From CAHJXF01 sp038240015 (GTDB lineage: Bacteria > Pseudomonadota > Gammaproteobacteria > Burkholderiales > Burkholderiaceae_D), in contig JBBSEF010000108.1 in the NCBI GenBank assembly GCA_038240015.1, positions 1 through 8,000 of the forward strand: 8,000 bases of DNA. Direction: 5' to 3'. Under the pieces are notes generated by a model. It was not told where the DNA came from and searched no databases. It saw only the letters and a list, made by a program, of their open reading frames with translations. The first letter of the stretch is position 1; the number at the start of each line of letters is the position of its first letter. The position numbers were made by a program, and so were the translations under genes. This document shows positions 1-8,000 of this stretch, piece after piece.

Positions 1-636
1 CCAGCGCGGGTCGAACGCCGTAGCGTGAATCAGTACGCCGAGCGCGATCGCGACGACCCCGAGAGCCACGGCCCACGCGCCAAGACGAGGCGCGCGTCGG
101 CAGATCCATAGCGCGACGGCGACGAAATGCAGGACGCCGAAATAGATGAACGTCGCCGGAAAGAGCAGGGCGCTGCCCGCGGTCACGATCAGCGCCGCGG
201 CAGCGACTTGAAGCCAACGCCTCACGAATGCATTGGTCGCGTTGCGGCGATCCTCCATCGCCTGCTCGCGCGCATCGCGAAGAGCGAGCGAGACGCCGGC
301 CAGCACGAGAAAACTCGCGACGATGGCGGTGCGCCACGCGACCCATCGTCCGTCGTCGAGCATGGCCCATTGCGTCCAGCCGTAATACGTCAAGTCGAAG
401 CAGAAGTGATAGGCGATCATCATCGCGATGGCCACGCCGCGCGCCGCGTCGACGATGTCGAGTCGCGGCGCGTCGACGACGCCGGGGCGCGCACCGTCCT
501 CGCGCTTTGCGAGCCGTCGATTCGTTCTCACGGCCGCCGCAAGAGGCTTCGCACGGGTCGAGCTTTTCGGTCTGCTGGAACGGGATCGCTTCGTGTTCAT
601 CGTCGCGATTATGCGAGGCGTTGCACGGACACCCAT
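1..636 (-). CDS. DUF1624 / HGSNAT-like membrane protein, N-terminal part (runs off the left edge)
   Basis: The reverse strand is open without a stop from here to the window edge, and the protein continues beyond it. It reads as a multi-pass inner-membrane protein. Numbering from the Met at 598-600, a basic N-terminus of about 44 residues precedes LDIVDAARGVAIAM (47-60) and a helix ending in an AYHFCFDL segment. Further hydrophobic stretches follow at about 88-107, 129-147, 150-167 and 174-193. The RG...H-F pattern and the later IYFGVLHF segment (152-159) are typical of the DUF1624 / heparan-alpha-glucosaminide N-acetyltransferase catalytic family. These are membrane acyltransferase-like proteins whose bacterial substrates are mostly unknown. 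The start is uncertain: ATG at 634-636 has a GGAGG 11 bases upstream, while ATG at 598-600 and GTG at 529-531 lack one. It is divergent from pyrG. I am confident of the coding frame and fairly confident of the family; the acceptor is unknown. Confidence 0.8.
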   Translation of the reverse strand, partial: MGVRATPRIIATMNTKRSRSSRPKSSTRAKPLAAAVRTNRRLAKREDGARPGVVDAPRLDIVDAARGVAIAMMIAYHFCFDLTYYGWTQWAMLDDGRWVAWRTAIVASFLVLAGVSLALRDAREQAMEDRRNATNAFVRRWLQVAAAALIVTAGSALLFPATFIYFGVLHFVAVALWICRRAPRLGAWAVALGVVAIALGVLIHATAFDPRW

Positions 637-647
637 CCACCACCCAA

Positions 648-652
648 CCTCC
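648..652 (-). promoter_or_regulatory. Candidate ribosome binding site for the DUF1624 gene
   Basis: On the minus strand a GGAGG, within a longer run of G, ends 11 bases before the ATG at 634-636. The spacing is at the long end of the usual range. It is the only good Shine-Dalgarno match near the three possible in-frame starts, so it favours the longest form. The extra basic N-terminus this implies is unusual for the family, so the call is tentative. Confidence 0.4.
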
Positions 653-684
653 CCCGTGAAGGCAGACGAGCGAAAGCCTTCCGC

Positions 685-690
685 TATAAT
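685..690 (+). promoter_or_regulatory. Probable -10 box of the pyrG operon promoter
   Basis: A perfect TATAAT lies 64 bases upstream of the pyrG start codon, in an otherwise GC-rich intergenic region, so it stands out from background. Transcription would be expected to start near 697. The -35 region at the standard 17-base spacing (662-667, GCAGAC) is a poor match to TTGACA, and there is no extended TG motif. Promoter strength or activator dependence cannot be judged. It would drive pyrG and probably the whole gene group through ftsB, since no comparable hexamer is seen in the later short gaps. Confidence 0.55.
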
Positions 691-711
691 CCAAATTTCC
701 CGGTGGCGCCG

Positions 712-741
712 CGCAGGCGATGGGCCTTCACGAAACCTGCG
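712..741 (+). repeat. Inverted repeat in the pyrG leader
   Basis: CGCAGG at 712-717 is the exact reverse complement of CCTGCG at 736-741, leaving an 18-base loop. It lies between the predicted transcription start (near 697) and the pyrG ATG at 755, so it could form a small hairpin in the leader RNA. There is no T-run after it, so it is not an intrinsic terminator. A six-base repeat may arise by chance in GC-rich DNA. Confidence 0.3.
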
Positions 742-754
742 AGCGCGACTCTTC

Positions 755-2431
755 ATGACCAAATTCGTATTCGTCACCGGTGGGGTGGTGTCCTCGTTGG
801 GCAAGGGCATCGCCGCCGCGTCTCTCGCGGCCATCCTCGAATCGCGCGGCCTCAAGGTCACGCTCTTGAAGCTCGATCCCTACATCAATGTTGACCCCGG
901 CACGATGTCGCCGTTCCAGCACGGCGAAGTGTTCGTGACCGAAGACGGCGCCGAGACCGATCTGGACCTCGGCCACTACGAGCGCTTCGTCAGCGCCAAG
1001 ATGCGCCGTGTCAACAACTTCACGACCGGCCAGATCTACGAAAGTGTGATCAGGAAGGAACGTCGCGGCGAATACCTCGGCAAGACCGTGCAGGTGATTC
1101 CGCACATCACCAATGAGATTCAGGATTTCATCCGGCGCGGCGCGTCGGCGGCGTTCGTCGATCAAGGCGGCGCTGACATCGCGATCGTCGAAATCGGCGG
1201 CACCGTGGGCGACATCGAGTCGCTGCCTTTCCTCGAAGCCGCACGGCAGATGAGTCTCAAGGGTGGGCGCGGCTATGCCTGCTTCCTGCATCTGACGCTC
1301 GTGCCGTTCATCGCGTCTGCAGGCGAACTGAAGACCAAGCCCACGCAGCACAGCGTGCAGAAGCTGCGAGAGATCGGCATTCAGGCCGATGCCCTGTTGT
1401 GCCGCGCCGATCGCGTCATTCCCGAAGACGAGCGTGCCAAGATATCGCTGTTCTCGAACATCGAGATGGACGGCGTGATCTCGGTGTGGGACGCCGATTC
1501 GATCTACAAGATTCCCGCGATGCTGCATGCTCAGGGTCTCGACGATCTGGTCTGCGAGAGGCTGGGCATCACCGCCAAGCCTGCGGACCTGTCGGCTTGG
1601 GATCGCCTCGTTTACGGCCTCGAACATCCCAAGCACGAAGTCACGATCGGCATGGTCGGCAAGTATGTCGATCTGACCGAGTCGTACAAGTCGTTGAGCG
1701 AGGCACTGGTCCACGCGGGCATCCACACGGGCGCGAAAGTCAACGTCGAGTACCTCGATTCCGAACAGATCGAGACCGATGGCGCCGGCGGCCTTGCGAA
1801 TCTCGATGCGGTGCTCGTGCCGGGCGGCTTCGGCAAGCGCGGCACCGAGGGCAAGATCACGGCGATCCGTCATGCGCGCGAGAACGGCATTCCCTATCTG
1901 GGCATCTGCCTGGGGATGCAACTGGCCACGATCGAGTTCGCGCGCAATCGGTGCGGTCTCGCGGGCGCCAACAGCACCGAGTTCGATCCCGACACGCCGC
2001 ATCCGGTGGTGGCGTTGATTACCGAGTGGCAGGACCGCGACGGGAAGATCGAACGTCGCAGTACCGACTCGGATCTTGGTGGCACGATGCGTCTGGGTTC
2101 GCAACGCTGTCCGGTCGAGCCCGGCACGCTCGCCTCGCGCATCTATGGCGCGGAGGTCAACGAGCGTCATCGGCATCGCTACGAGGTCAACAACTTTTTC
2201 GCGCCGCAGCTCGAGGCACGCGGCTATCGCATCAGTGCGCACACGCCCACCGAATCGCTGCCCGAAATGATGGAGCTGCCGCAGTCGGGACCGAATGCGC
2301 ATCCGTGGTTCATCGGCGTGCAGTTCCACCCCGAGTTCACTTCCACGCCGCGGGACGGTCATCCGCTCTTCAAGTCGTATATCGAAGCGGCGATCGCCAA
2401 CCGCGCCGCGCGCTTGAAGAAGGCCGCGTGA
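755..2431 (+). CDS. pyrG: CTP synthase (glutamine-hydrolysing)
   Basis: This 558-residue cytosolic enzyme converts UTP to CTP using ATP and glutamine, the last step of de novo pyrimidine nucleotide synthesis. The synthetase domain (about 1-270) opens with FVTGGVVSSLGKG, which holds the nucleotide-binding loop. It contains the magnesium ligands corresponding to E. coli Asp72 and Glu140, here Asp71 (DLGHYERF) and Glu146 (EIGGTVGDIES). The C-terminal class I glutamine amidotransferase domain (from about 295) has nucleophile Cys385 in LGICLGMQ and the His525/Glu527 pair in QFHPEF, so it looks fully active. The reading frame is open far upstream, but the family N-terminus MTKFVFVTGG fixes the ATG at 755. 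No strong ribosome binding site is seen there. It is slightly longer than E. coli PyrG (545), with about six extra residues before EIGGT and an extension near residue 510. It is first in the operon, and kdsA follows after one base. Confidence 0.98.
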   Translation: MTKFVFVTGGVVSSLGKGIAAASLAAILESRGLKVTLLKLDPYINVDPGTMSPFQHGEVFVTEDGAETDLDLGHYERFVSAKMRRVNNFTTGQIYESVIRKERRGEYLGKTVQVIPHITNEIQDFIRRGASAAFVDQGGADIAIVEIGGTVGDIESLPFLEAARQMSLKGGRGYACFLHLTLVPFIASAGELKTKPTQHSVQKLREIGIQADALLCRADRVIPEDERAKISLFSNIEMDGVISVWDADSIYKIPAMLHAQGLDDLVCERLGITAKPADLSAWDRLVYGLEHPKHEVTIGMVGKYVDLTESYKSLSEALVHAGIHTGAKVNVEYLDSEQIETDGAGGLANLDAVLVPGGFGKRGTEGKITAIRHARENGIPYLGICLGMQLATIEFARNRCGLAGANSTEFDPDTPHPVVALITEWQDRDGKIERRSTDSDLGGTMRLGSQRCPVEPGTLASRIYGAEVNERHRHRYEVNNFFAPQLEARGYRISAHTPTESLPEMMELPQSGPNAHPWFIGVQFHPEFTSTPRDGHPLFKSYIEAAIANRAARLKKAA

Positions 2432-2432
2432 G

Positions 2433-3290
2433 ATGAAGCTGTGCGGCTTCGATGCGGGCCTCGAGCATCCTTTCTTCCTGATCGCAGGGCCTTGCGTCAT
2501 CGAGTCGCAACAGCTCGCGCTCGACACCGCGGGCGCGTTGAAAGAGATGACGGCCGCGCTCGGCATTCCATTCATCTTCAAGTCGTCGTTCGACAAGGCC
2601 AATCGCAGTTCGGGCAAGTCGTTTCGCGGGCCGGGCATGGAGAACGGCCTGGCGGTTCTTGCCGAAGTGCGCAAGCGGATCGGCGTGCCGGTGTTGACCG
2701 ACATTCACGAGATCGACGAGATCGCACCTGTGGCTGCGGTCGTCGATGTGTTGCAGACCCCGGCCTTCCTGTGCCGCCAGACCGACTTCATCCATGCGGC
2801 CGCTTCCGCGGGCAAGCCGGTCAACATCAAGAAGGGTCAGTTCCTCGCACCGCACGACATGAAGAATGTCGTCAACAAGGCGCGCGATGCGGCCATCGAG
2901 GCGGGCGGCGATGGGCAGAACATCCTGGTGTGCGAACGCGGGGCTTCGTTCGGCTACAACAACCTGGTGTCGGACATGCGCTCGCTCGCCATCATGCGCG
3001 AGACCGCATGCCCGGTCGTGTTCGACGCGACGCATTCGGTGCAACTGCCAGGCGGGCAAGGCACGACTTCCGGAGGCCAGCGCGAGTTCGTTCCGGTGCT
3101 CGCGCGTGCAGCGGTTGCCGTCGGTGTGGCGGGGCTCTTCATGGAGACTCATCCCGATCCCGAGCACGCACAGTCCGATGGTCCGAATGCCGTGCCGTTG
3201 AAACGCATGCGCGCCTTGCTCGAAATTCTCGTCGAACTCGATCGCGCGGTGAAGAAGAATGGTTTCGCCGAAAACGATTTCGGCGTTTGA
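2433..3290 (+). CDS. kdsA: 3-deoxy-8-phosphooctulonate synthase (Kdo-8-phosphate synthase)
   Basis: This 285-residue cytosolic enzyme condenses phosphoenolpyruvate with D-arabinose-5-phosphate to give Kdo-8-phosphate, the committed precursor of the lipopolysaccharide inner core. The substrate signature FKSSFDKANRSS spans 49-60, and FRGPGME, RQTDF and NIKKGQF follow. The metal-site residues of class II enzymes are all present: Cys21 (IAGPC), His201 (FDATHS), Glu238 (FMETH) and Asp249 (SDGPN). Their spacing matches Aquifex aeolicus Cys11/His185/Glu222/Asp233. E. coli KdsA has Asn in place of the Cys and needs no metal, so this enzyme is predicted to be metal-dependent. The KANRSS motif separates it from DAHP synthases. 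The ATG lies one base after the pyrG stop, implying translational coupling; an AAGG inside the end of pyrG can serve as ribosome binding site. Length is normal (E. coli 284). Confidence 0.97.
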   Translation: MKLCGFDAGLEHPFFLIAGPCVIESQQLALDTAGALKEMTAALGIPFIFKSSFDKANRSSGKSFRGPGMENGLAVLAEVRKRIGVPVLTDIHEIDEIAPVAAVVDVLQTPAFLCRQTDFIHAAASAGKPVNIKKGQFLAPHDMKNVVNKARDAAIEAGGDGQNILVCERGASFGYNNLVSDMRSLAIMRETACPVVFDATHSVQLPGGQGTTSGGQREFVPVLARAAVAVGVAGLFMETHPDPEHAQSDGPNAVPLKRMRALLEILVELDRAVKKNGFAENDFGV

Positions 3291-3309
3291 GATCTGAACG
3301 CAAACGACC

Positions 3310-3314
3310 GAGGA
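3310..3314 (+). promoter_or_regulatory. Ribosome binding site of the DUF1330 gene
   Basis: GAGGA lies five bases before the ATG at 3320. The same frame is open far upstream through kdsA, so this site, together with the family N-terminus, decides the start. Confidence 0.6.
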
Positions 3315-3319
3315 CCATC

Positions 3320-3604
3320 ATGACCGCCTACATCATCGCCGACGTGCAAGTCACCGACCCGGTTCAATACGACGAGTATCGCAAGTGGGCGTCCGCGGCC
3401 GCCAAGGAACACGGTGGCGAGTACATCGCGCGCGGCGGCAAGACCGAACGCCTCGAAGGCCGCGAGCCGGGGCGCATCGTCCTTTTGAAGTTCGCATCGA
3501 TGGCAGCCGCGCGGGCGTTCTACGACTCGGACACCTATGGCAAGGCGCGCGCGGCGCGCGAGCACGCGGCGGTGATGAACATGATCATCGTCGAAGGCGT
3601 GTGA
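3320..3604 (+). CDS. DUF1330 domain-containing protein
   Basis: This small 94-residue soluble protein is made up entirely of one DUF1330 domain, a ferredoxin-like dimeric alpha/beta-barrel fold. It starts MTAYIIADVQVTDPVQYDEY and continues through a GGEYIARGG strand, an FASMAAARAFYDS helix region and an N-terminally charged C-terminal helix ending MNMIIVEGV, the order expected for the family. There is no signal peptide or membrane segment. No catalytic function has been established for DUF1330 proteins to my knowledge, and none can be read from this sequence. It sits 29 bases after kdsA and 65 bases before eno on the same strand, so it is probably cotranscribed with them. As I recall, this placement is common in Burkholderiales, which hints at a link to central or envelope metabolism; that link is inference only. 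Confidence 0.88.
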   Translation: MTAYIIADVQVTDPVQYDEYRKWASAAAKEHGGEYIARGGKTERLEGREPGRIVLLKFASMAAARAFYDSDTYGKARAAREHAAVMNMIIVEGV

Positions 3605-3660
3605 CGAGATGGACTAACGCGTCGACGAGCGCGCGCACAACAAGAATTCAATTCGCTGAC

Positions 3661-3665
3661 AGGGA
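3661..3665 (+). promoter_or_regulatory. Ribosome binding site of eno
   Basis: AGGGA lies four bases before the eno ATG at 3670. The eno frame is open upstream to about 3385, so this site and the family N-terminus MSAIVDIIGREI fix the start. Confidence 0.6.
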
Positions 3666-3669
3666 ACTC

Positions 3670-4965
<1,296 letters not shown>

Positions 4966-4984
4966 CTCGAGCGACAGCCAAGCG

Positions 4985-5317
4985 ATGCGCCTGCTCCCGA
5001 TCATGCTCGTCGCGTTGCTGATCGCGATCCAGTTTCCGCTGTGGCTCGGCAAGGGAGGCTGGATGAAGGTGCTCGACGCCGAGCGCCAGCTTCAAGCGCA
5101 GAAGAAAGCCAACACCGATCTCGAAACACGCAACGCGAAGCTCGCTGCCGAAGTCAAGGACTTGAAGGAAGGCGCGGGCGCGGTCGAGGAGCGTGCGCGT
5201 TATGAGCTCGGGATGCTGAAGGACGGCGAAGTGTTCGTGCAGATCGTCGAGCCTTCAACGCCGGCATCGCAGACGACCGATCAGGCGTCCAAGCCTGCGG
5301 ACAAGGCGAGGCGGTGA
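4985..5317 (+). CDS. ftsB: Cell division protein FtsB
   Basis: This 110-residue bitopic inner-membrane protein of the divisome forms a complex with FtsL and FtsQ that helps activate septal peptidoglycan synthesis. A hydrophobic segment spans about residues 3-22 (LLPIMLVALLIAIQFPLWLG), with a very short cytoplasmic N-terminus. It is followed by the family GKGGW motif and a coiled coil at about 30-65 (Q, N, L and E rich, with a TRNAKLAAEVKDLK stretch). Next comes the conserved EERARYELGM.K.GE.F segment at about 68-86, in the periplasm. The last 20 or so residues are a Ser/Thr/Pro/Ala/Lys-rich tail, likely disordered. Length is close to E. coli FtsB (103). The ATG is 19 bases after the eno stop with only a weak ribosome binding site. 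The eno-ftsB linkage is common in proteobacteria and supports the call. It is the last gene of the operon. Confidence 0.95.
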   Translation: MRLLPIMLVALLIAIQFPLWLGKGGWMKVLDAERQLQAQKKANTDLETRNAKLAAEVKDLKEGAGAVEERARYELGMLKDGEVFVQIVEPSTPASQTTDQASKPADKARR

Positions 5318-5396
5318 GCGGATCGTGGGTACGTCAAAGACGCTTGTCGATGAATCAAACGCGAGGCGCAAACGGTTTCGTCGTGGCTCATTATCG

Positions 5397-8000
5397 TTAC
5401 GCGTAATCTTCCGTCGGAATGCACCCGCAGAACAAATTGCGATCGCCATACACGTGATCCGCGCGGCCGACCGGCGGCCAGTACTTGTTAGCGCGCAAAT
5501 ACTTCTGTGGATAGGCTGCCGCCTCGCGTGAATAGGGATGCGCCCACGTCTCGGTCAATAGGGACTCCGCGGTATGCGGCGCATTGCGCAGCGGATTGTC
5601 GTCGCGATCCATGTGGCCTTCTTCGATCGCGCGAATCTCGTCACGGATCGCGATCATCGCGGAGACGAAGCGATCGATCTCGACCAGGGGCTCGGACTCG
5701 GTGGGCTCGACCATCAAGGTGCCCGCAACCGGGAAGCTCATCGTCGGCGCATGAAAGCCATAGTCCATCAGACGCTTCGCCACGTCATCGACCGTGACTC
5801 CGCTTGCATCCTTGATGGGACGCAGGTCGAGTATGCATTCGTGCGCGACCAGTCCGTGATCGCCGCGATAGAGCACCGGGTAGTGCGCGTCGAGCTTTTT
5901 TGCGATGTAGTTCGCGGCAAGGATCGCGGACTCGGTTGCCGCAGTGAGTCCGGCCTTGCCCATCATCGCGATATACATCCACGAGATCGGCAGGATGGAC
6001 GCCGAGCCGAAGGGCGCGGCCGATACCGCGCCGATCGCTTCTTCGGCGCGCGAGACAGTACCCGGCAAGAATTTCGCGAGGTGCTTCGCCACGCCGACCG
6101 GGCCCACACCAGGTCCGCCGCCGCCGTGGGGAATGCAGAAGGTCTTGTGCAGGTTCAGATGCGAGACATCGCCGCCGAAATGTCCGGGCGCCGCGACCCC
6201 GACCATCGCGTTCATGTTGGCGCCATCGACATAGACCTGACCGCCGAAGCGATGAACGATCTCGCCGATGCGCTGCACCCCTTCTTCGTAGACCCCGTGT
6301 GTCGACGGGTAGGTGATCATCACCGCCGCGAGATCGTCGGCATGCTCTTGGGCCTTGGCTTCGAGATCGTCGAGATCGACGTTGCCCATGTCGTCGCACG
6401 CGACCACGACGACCTTCATGCCGGCCATCTGCGCGGAAGCGGGATTGGTGCCGTGCGCTGACGACGGAATGAGACACACATCGCGATGCGCATCCCCGCG
6501 CGACGCGTGCCATGCGCGGATGACGAGCAGACCCGTGTACTCGCCTTGCGAACCCGCGTTCGGTTGCAGCGACATCGCGGCGTACCCGGTCGCCGCGCAC
6601 AACATGTCTTCGAGCTCCGCGATCATCGCGCGATAGCCCTCGGTCTGCGATGCGGGCGCGAACGGATGCATGTGTGCGAATCCGGGCCACGTGACCGGAA
6701 TCATTTCGGACGTCGCATTGAGCTTCATCGTGCATGAGCCCAGCGGGATCATCGCGCGGTCGAGTGCGATGTCCTTGTCCGCGAGCCGGCGCAGATAGCG
6801 CAGCATTTCGGTCTCGGAGTGATGCGTGTTGAAGACCGCATGGCTGAGATAGCGCGACGTGCGCAACGAGCTCGCAGGCAAGGCATCGCCGCTCGCGGCT
6901 TCGAGCGCATCGAAGTCCGGCAGCGTGCGGCCCTGTGCGAACAGCAGCCAGATGCGTTGAACATCCGCGCGCGTCGTCGTCTCGTCGAGCGCGATGCCGA
7001 CGTGACCCGCATCGATCGCGCGCAGATTGAGTTCCTGCGCGGAGGCGGCGGCATGGACGAACGCAGCGTCGCAGGCGACCGTCAACGTGTCGAAGAAGCT
7101 CTGATTCCCGCACGGTGCGCCGAGATGTTCGAGGCCCGCTGCAAGCACGCTCGTCAAGCGATGCACGCGCTGCGCGATCGCGGCGAGCCCCTTCGGTCCG
7201 TGATAGACCGCATACATGCTGGCGATGACCGCGAGCAGCACCTGCGCGGTACAGATGTTCGACGTCGCCTTCTCGCGGCGGATGTGCTGCTCGCGCGTCT
7301 GCAAGGCAAGGCGATACGCGCGCTTGCCGTTCGAATCGATCGTCACGCCGACGAGGCGGCCCGGCATGCTGCGCTTGTATGCATCGCGCGTCGCGAGATA
7401 GCCAGCGTGCGGGCCGCCGAATCCCATCGGCACACCGAAGCGTTGGCTGGTTCCGACGACCACGTCTGCGCCCCATTCGCCTGGAGGCTTCAACAGCGTC
7501 AATGCGAGCAGGTCCGCGGCAACGACGACCAGACCGCCATTCGCATGGACCGCATCGACCACTGACGCGTAGTCGAGCAAGAGTCCATCCACGCCGGGAT
7601 ATTGAAGCAATACCCCGAAGCACTCTGCTATCGCTTCCACATTCGCCGCGCTACCGACTGCACCGACCACGACCTCGACCCCGATCGGCTGCGCGCGCGT
7701 CTTCACGACCGCGATGGTTTGCGGCAGCACGTCGTCGGCGACGAAGAAGCGCATCGACTTGCTCTTGCCGACGCGCTGACACAAGGTCATCGCTTCGGCC
7801 GCGGCGGTCGCTTCGTCGAGCATCGACGCATTCGCGATGTCCATCGCGGTGAGGTCGGTCACCATCGTCTGAAAATTCGCGATGGCTTCGAGCCGGCCCT
7901 GCGAGATCTCGGGTTGATACGGCGTGTAGGCGGTGTACCAGGCGGGGTTCTCGAGCACGTTGCGCAGGATCACGCCGGGCGTGAACGTGCCGTAGTAGCC
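5397..8000 (-). CDS. gcvP: Glycine dehydrogenase (decarboxylating), P-protein, N-terminus beyond the right edge
   Basis: The P-protein of the glycine cleavage system is a cytosolic, PLP-dependent enzyme that decarboxylates glycine and passes the aminomethyl group to the lipoyl arm of GcvH. The frame is open to the window edge; the first visible residues are GYYGTFTPGVILRNVLENP, which lie about 90-100 residues into known GcvP proteins. The GTG at 7971-7973 is an internal valine, not the start. With 867 residues visible, the total fits the usual 950-975. The N-terminal half shows YTPYQPEISQGRLEA, LDEATAAAEAM and GFGGPHAGY. The C-terminal half has IPLGSCTMKLN, SSAHGTNPASA, DGANMNA and the PLP-lysine segment NLHKTFCIPHGGGGPG, with the Lys codon at 6144-6146. 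It ends LFCGCIPTEDYA. No frameshift is seen. It is convergent with ftsB; gcvT and gcvH, if linked, would lie past the right edge. Confidence 0.97.
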   Translation of the reverse strand, partial: GYYGTFTPGVILRNVLENPAWYTAYTPYQPEISQGRLEAIANFQTMVTDLTAMDIANASMLDEATAAAEAMTLCQRVGKSKSMRFFVADDVLPQTIAVVKTRAQPIGVEVVVGAVGSAANVEAIAECFGVLLQYPGVDGLLLDYASVVDAVHANGGLVVVAADLLALTLLKPPGEWGADVVVGTSQRFGVPMGFGGPHAGYLATRDAYKRSMPGRLVGVTIDSNGKRAYRLALQTREQHIRREKATSNICTAQVLLAVIASMYAVYHGPKGLAAIAQRVHRLTSVLAAGLEHLGAPCGNQSFFDTLTVACDAAFVHAAASAQELNLRAIDAGHVGIALDETTTRADVQRIWLLFAQGRTLPDFDALEAASGDALPASSLRTSRYLSHAVFNTHHSETEMLRYLRRLADKDIALDRAMIPLGSCTMKLNATSEMIPVTWPGFAHMHPFAPASQTEGYRAMIAELEDMLCAATGYAAMSLQPNAGSQGEYTGLLVIRAWHASRGDAHRDVCLIPSSAHGTNPASAQMAGMKVVVVACDDMGNVDLDDLEAKAQEHADDLAAVMITYPSTHGVYEEGVQRIGEIVHRFGGQVYVDGANMNAMVGVAAPGHFGGDVSHLNLHKTFCIPHGGGGPGVGPVGVAKHLAKFLPGTVSRAEEAIGAVSAAPFGSASILPISWMYIAMMGKAGLTAATESAILAANYIAKKLDAHYPVLYRGDHGLVAHECILDLRPIKDASGVTVDDVAKRLMDYGFHAPTMSFPVAGTLMVEPTESEPLVEIDRFVSAMIAIRDEIRAIEEGHMDRDDNPLRNAPHTAESLLTETWAHPYSREAAAYPQKYLRANKYWPPVGRADHVYGDRNLFCGCIPTEDYA

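Noticed and set aside
608..613. CATAAT on the minus strand as a -10 box for the DUF1624 gene
   Set aside because: It lies only about eight bases before the ATG at 598-600 and inside the longer form of the gene, with no matching -35; support is too weak.
127..894. 255-codon plus-strand open frame over the left end
   Set aside because: It lies opposite the DUF1624 gene, which has membrane helices and family motifs, then runs into pyrG out of frame; its product is Arg-rich with no recognisable domain.
728..2704. Very long open frame (658 codons) on the minus strand across pyrG and kdsA
   Set aside because: It is antisense to two certain genes, resembles no family I know, and is Arg/Ala/His rich as expected for a mirror frame of GC-rich codons. 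It is a by-product of base composition.
2433..3290. kdsA as a DAHP synthase (aroG-type) gene
   Set aside because: The two families share a fold and the metal site, but the KANRSS motif is specific to Kdo-8-phosphate synthase, and length and context agree.
5347..5382. Possible hairpin (CGATGAA with TTCGTCG) between ftsB and gcvP
   Set aside because: The stem needs a G-T pair and a loop of over 20 bases and has no following T-run, so it does not qualify as a terminator.
5397..5406. Ten-base perfect palindrome TTACGCGTAA over the gcvP stop codon
   Set aside because: It is short, leaves no loop for a hairpin, and lies partly in coding sequence; likely chance, with no second copy noticed.
5785..7623. 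612-codon minus-strand open frame inside gcvP in another frame
   Set aside because: The overlapping frame encodes intact GcvP with its PLP-lysine motif; the alternative is Arg-rich noise.

Overview
This window looks like a chromosomal housekeeping locus from a GC-rich betaproteobacterium, most likely Burkholderiales. The basis is the high GC content, the gene order pyrG, kdsA, DUF1330, eno, ftsB (which I recall as usual for that group), and KdsA, enolase and GcvP sequences that read like Burkholderia-type proteins. The genus cannot be fixed by reading alone. I see no mobile element, CRISPR array, tRNA, rRNA or other sign of an accessory region, and no evidence for an undescribed multi-gene system.

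Layout. From the left edge to about 636, on the minus strand, lies the N-terminal part of a multi-pass membrane protein of the DUF1624 / heparan-alpha-glucosaminide N-acetyltransferase-like family, cut by the window edge. A divergent intergenic region (about 637-754) holds a perfect TATAAT hexamer and a small inverted repeat ahead of pyrG. From 755 to 5317, on the plus strand, five closely spaced genes probably form one operon: pyrG (CTP synthase), kdsA (Kdo-8-phosphate synthase), a 94-residue DUF1330 protein, eno (enolase) and ftsB (divisome protein). The gaps between them are 1, 29, 65 and 19 bases. After a 79-base convergent gap, gcvP (glycine decarboxylase P-protein) runs on the minus strand from the right edge to 5397, with about the first 90 to 100 residues outside the window.

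How the genes fit together. Enolase makes phosphoenolpyruvate, which KdsA condenses with arabinose-5-phosphate to make Kdo-8-phosphate for lipopolysaccharide. PyrG makes CTP, which is later used (by KdsB, not present here) to activate Kdo. FtsB acts in septal cell-wall synthesis. The operon therefore groups precursor supply for the envelope with cell division; this is an inference from pathways. gcvP belongs to one-carbon metabolism and is transcribed separately.

The most distinctive details are a four-residue insertion plus an unusual glycine in the enolase N-terminal region, the metal-dependent (class II) ligand set in KdsA, and the unexplained DUF1330 gene between kdsA and eno.
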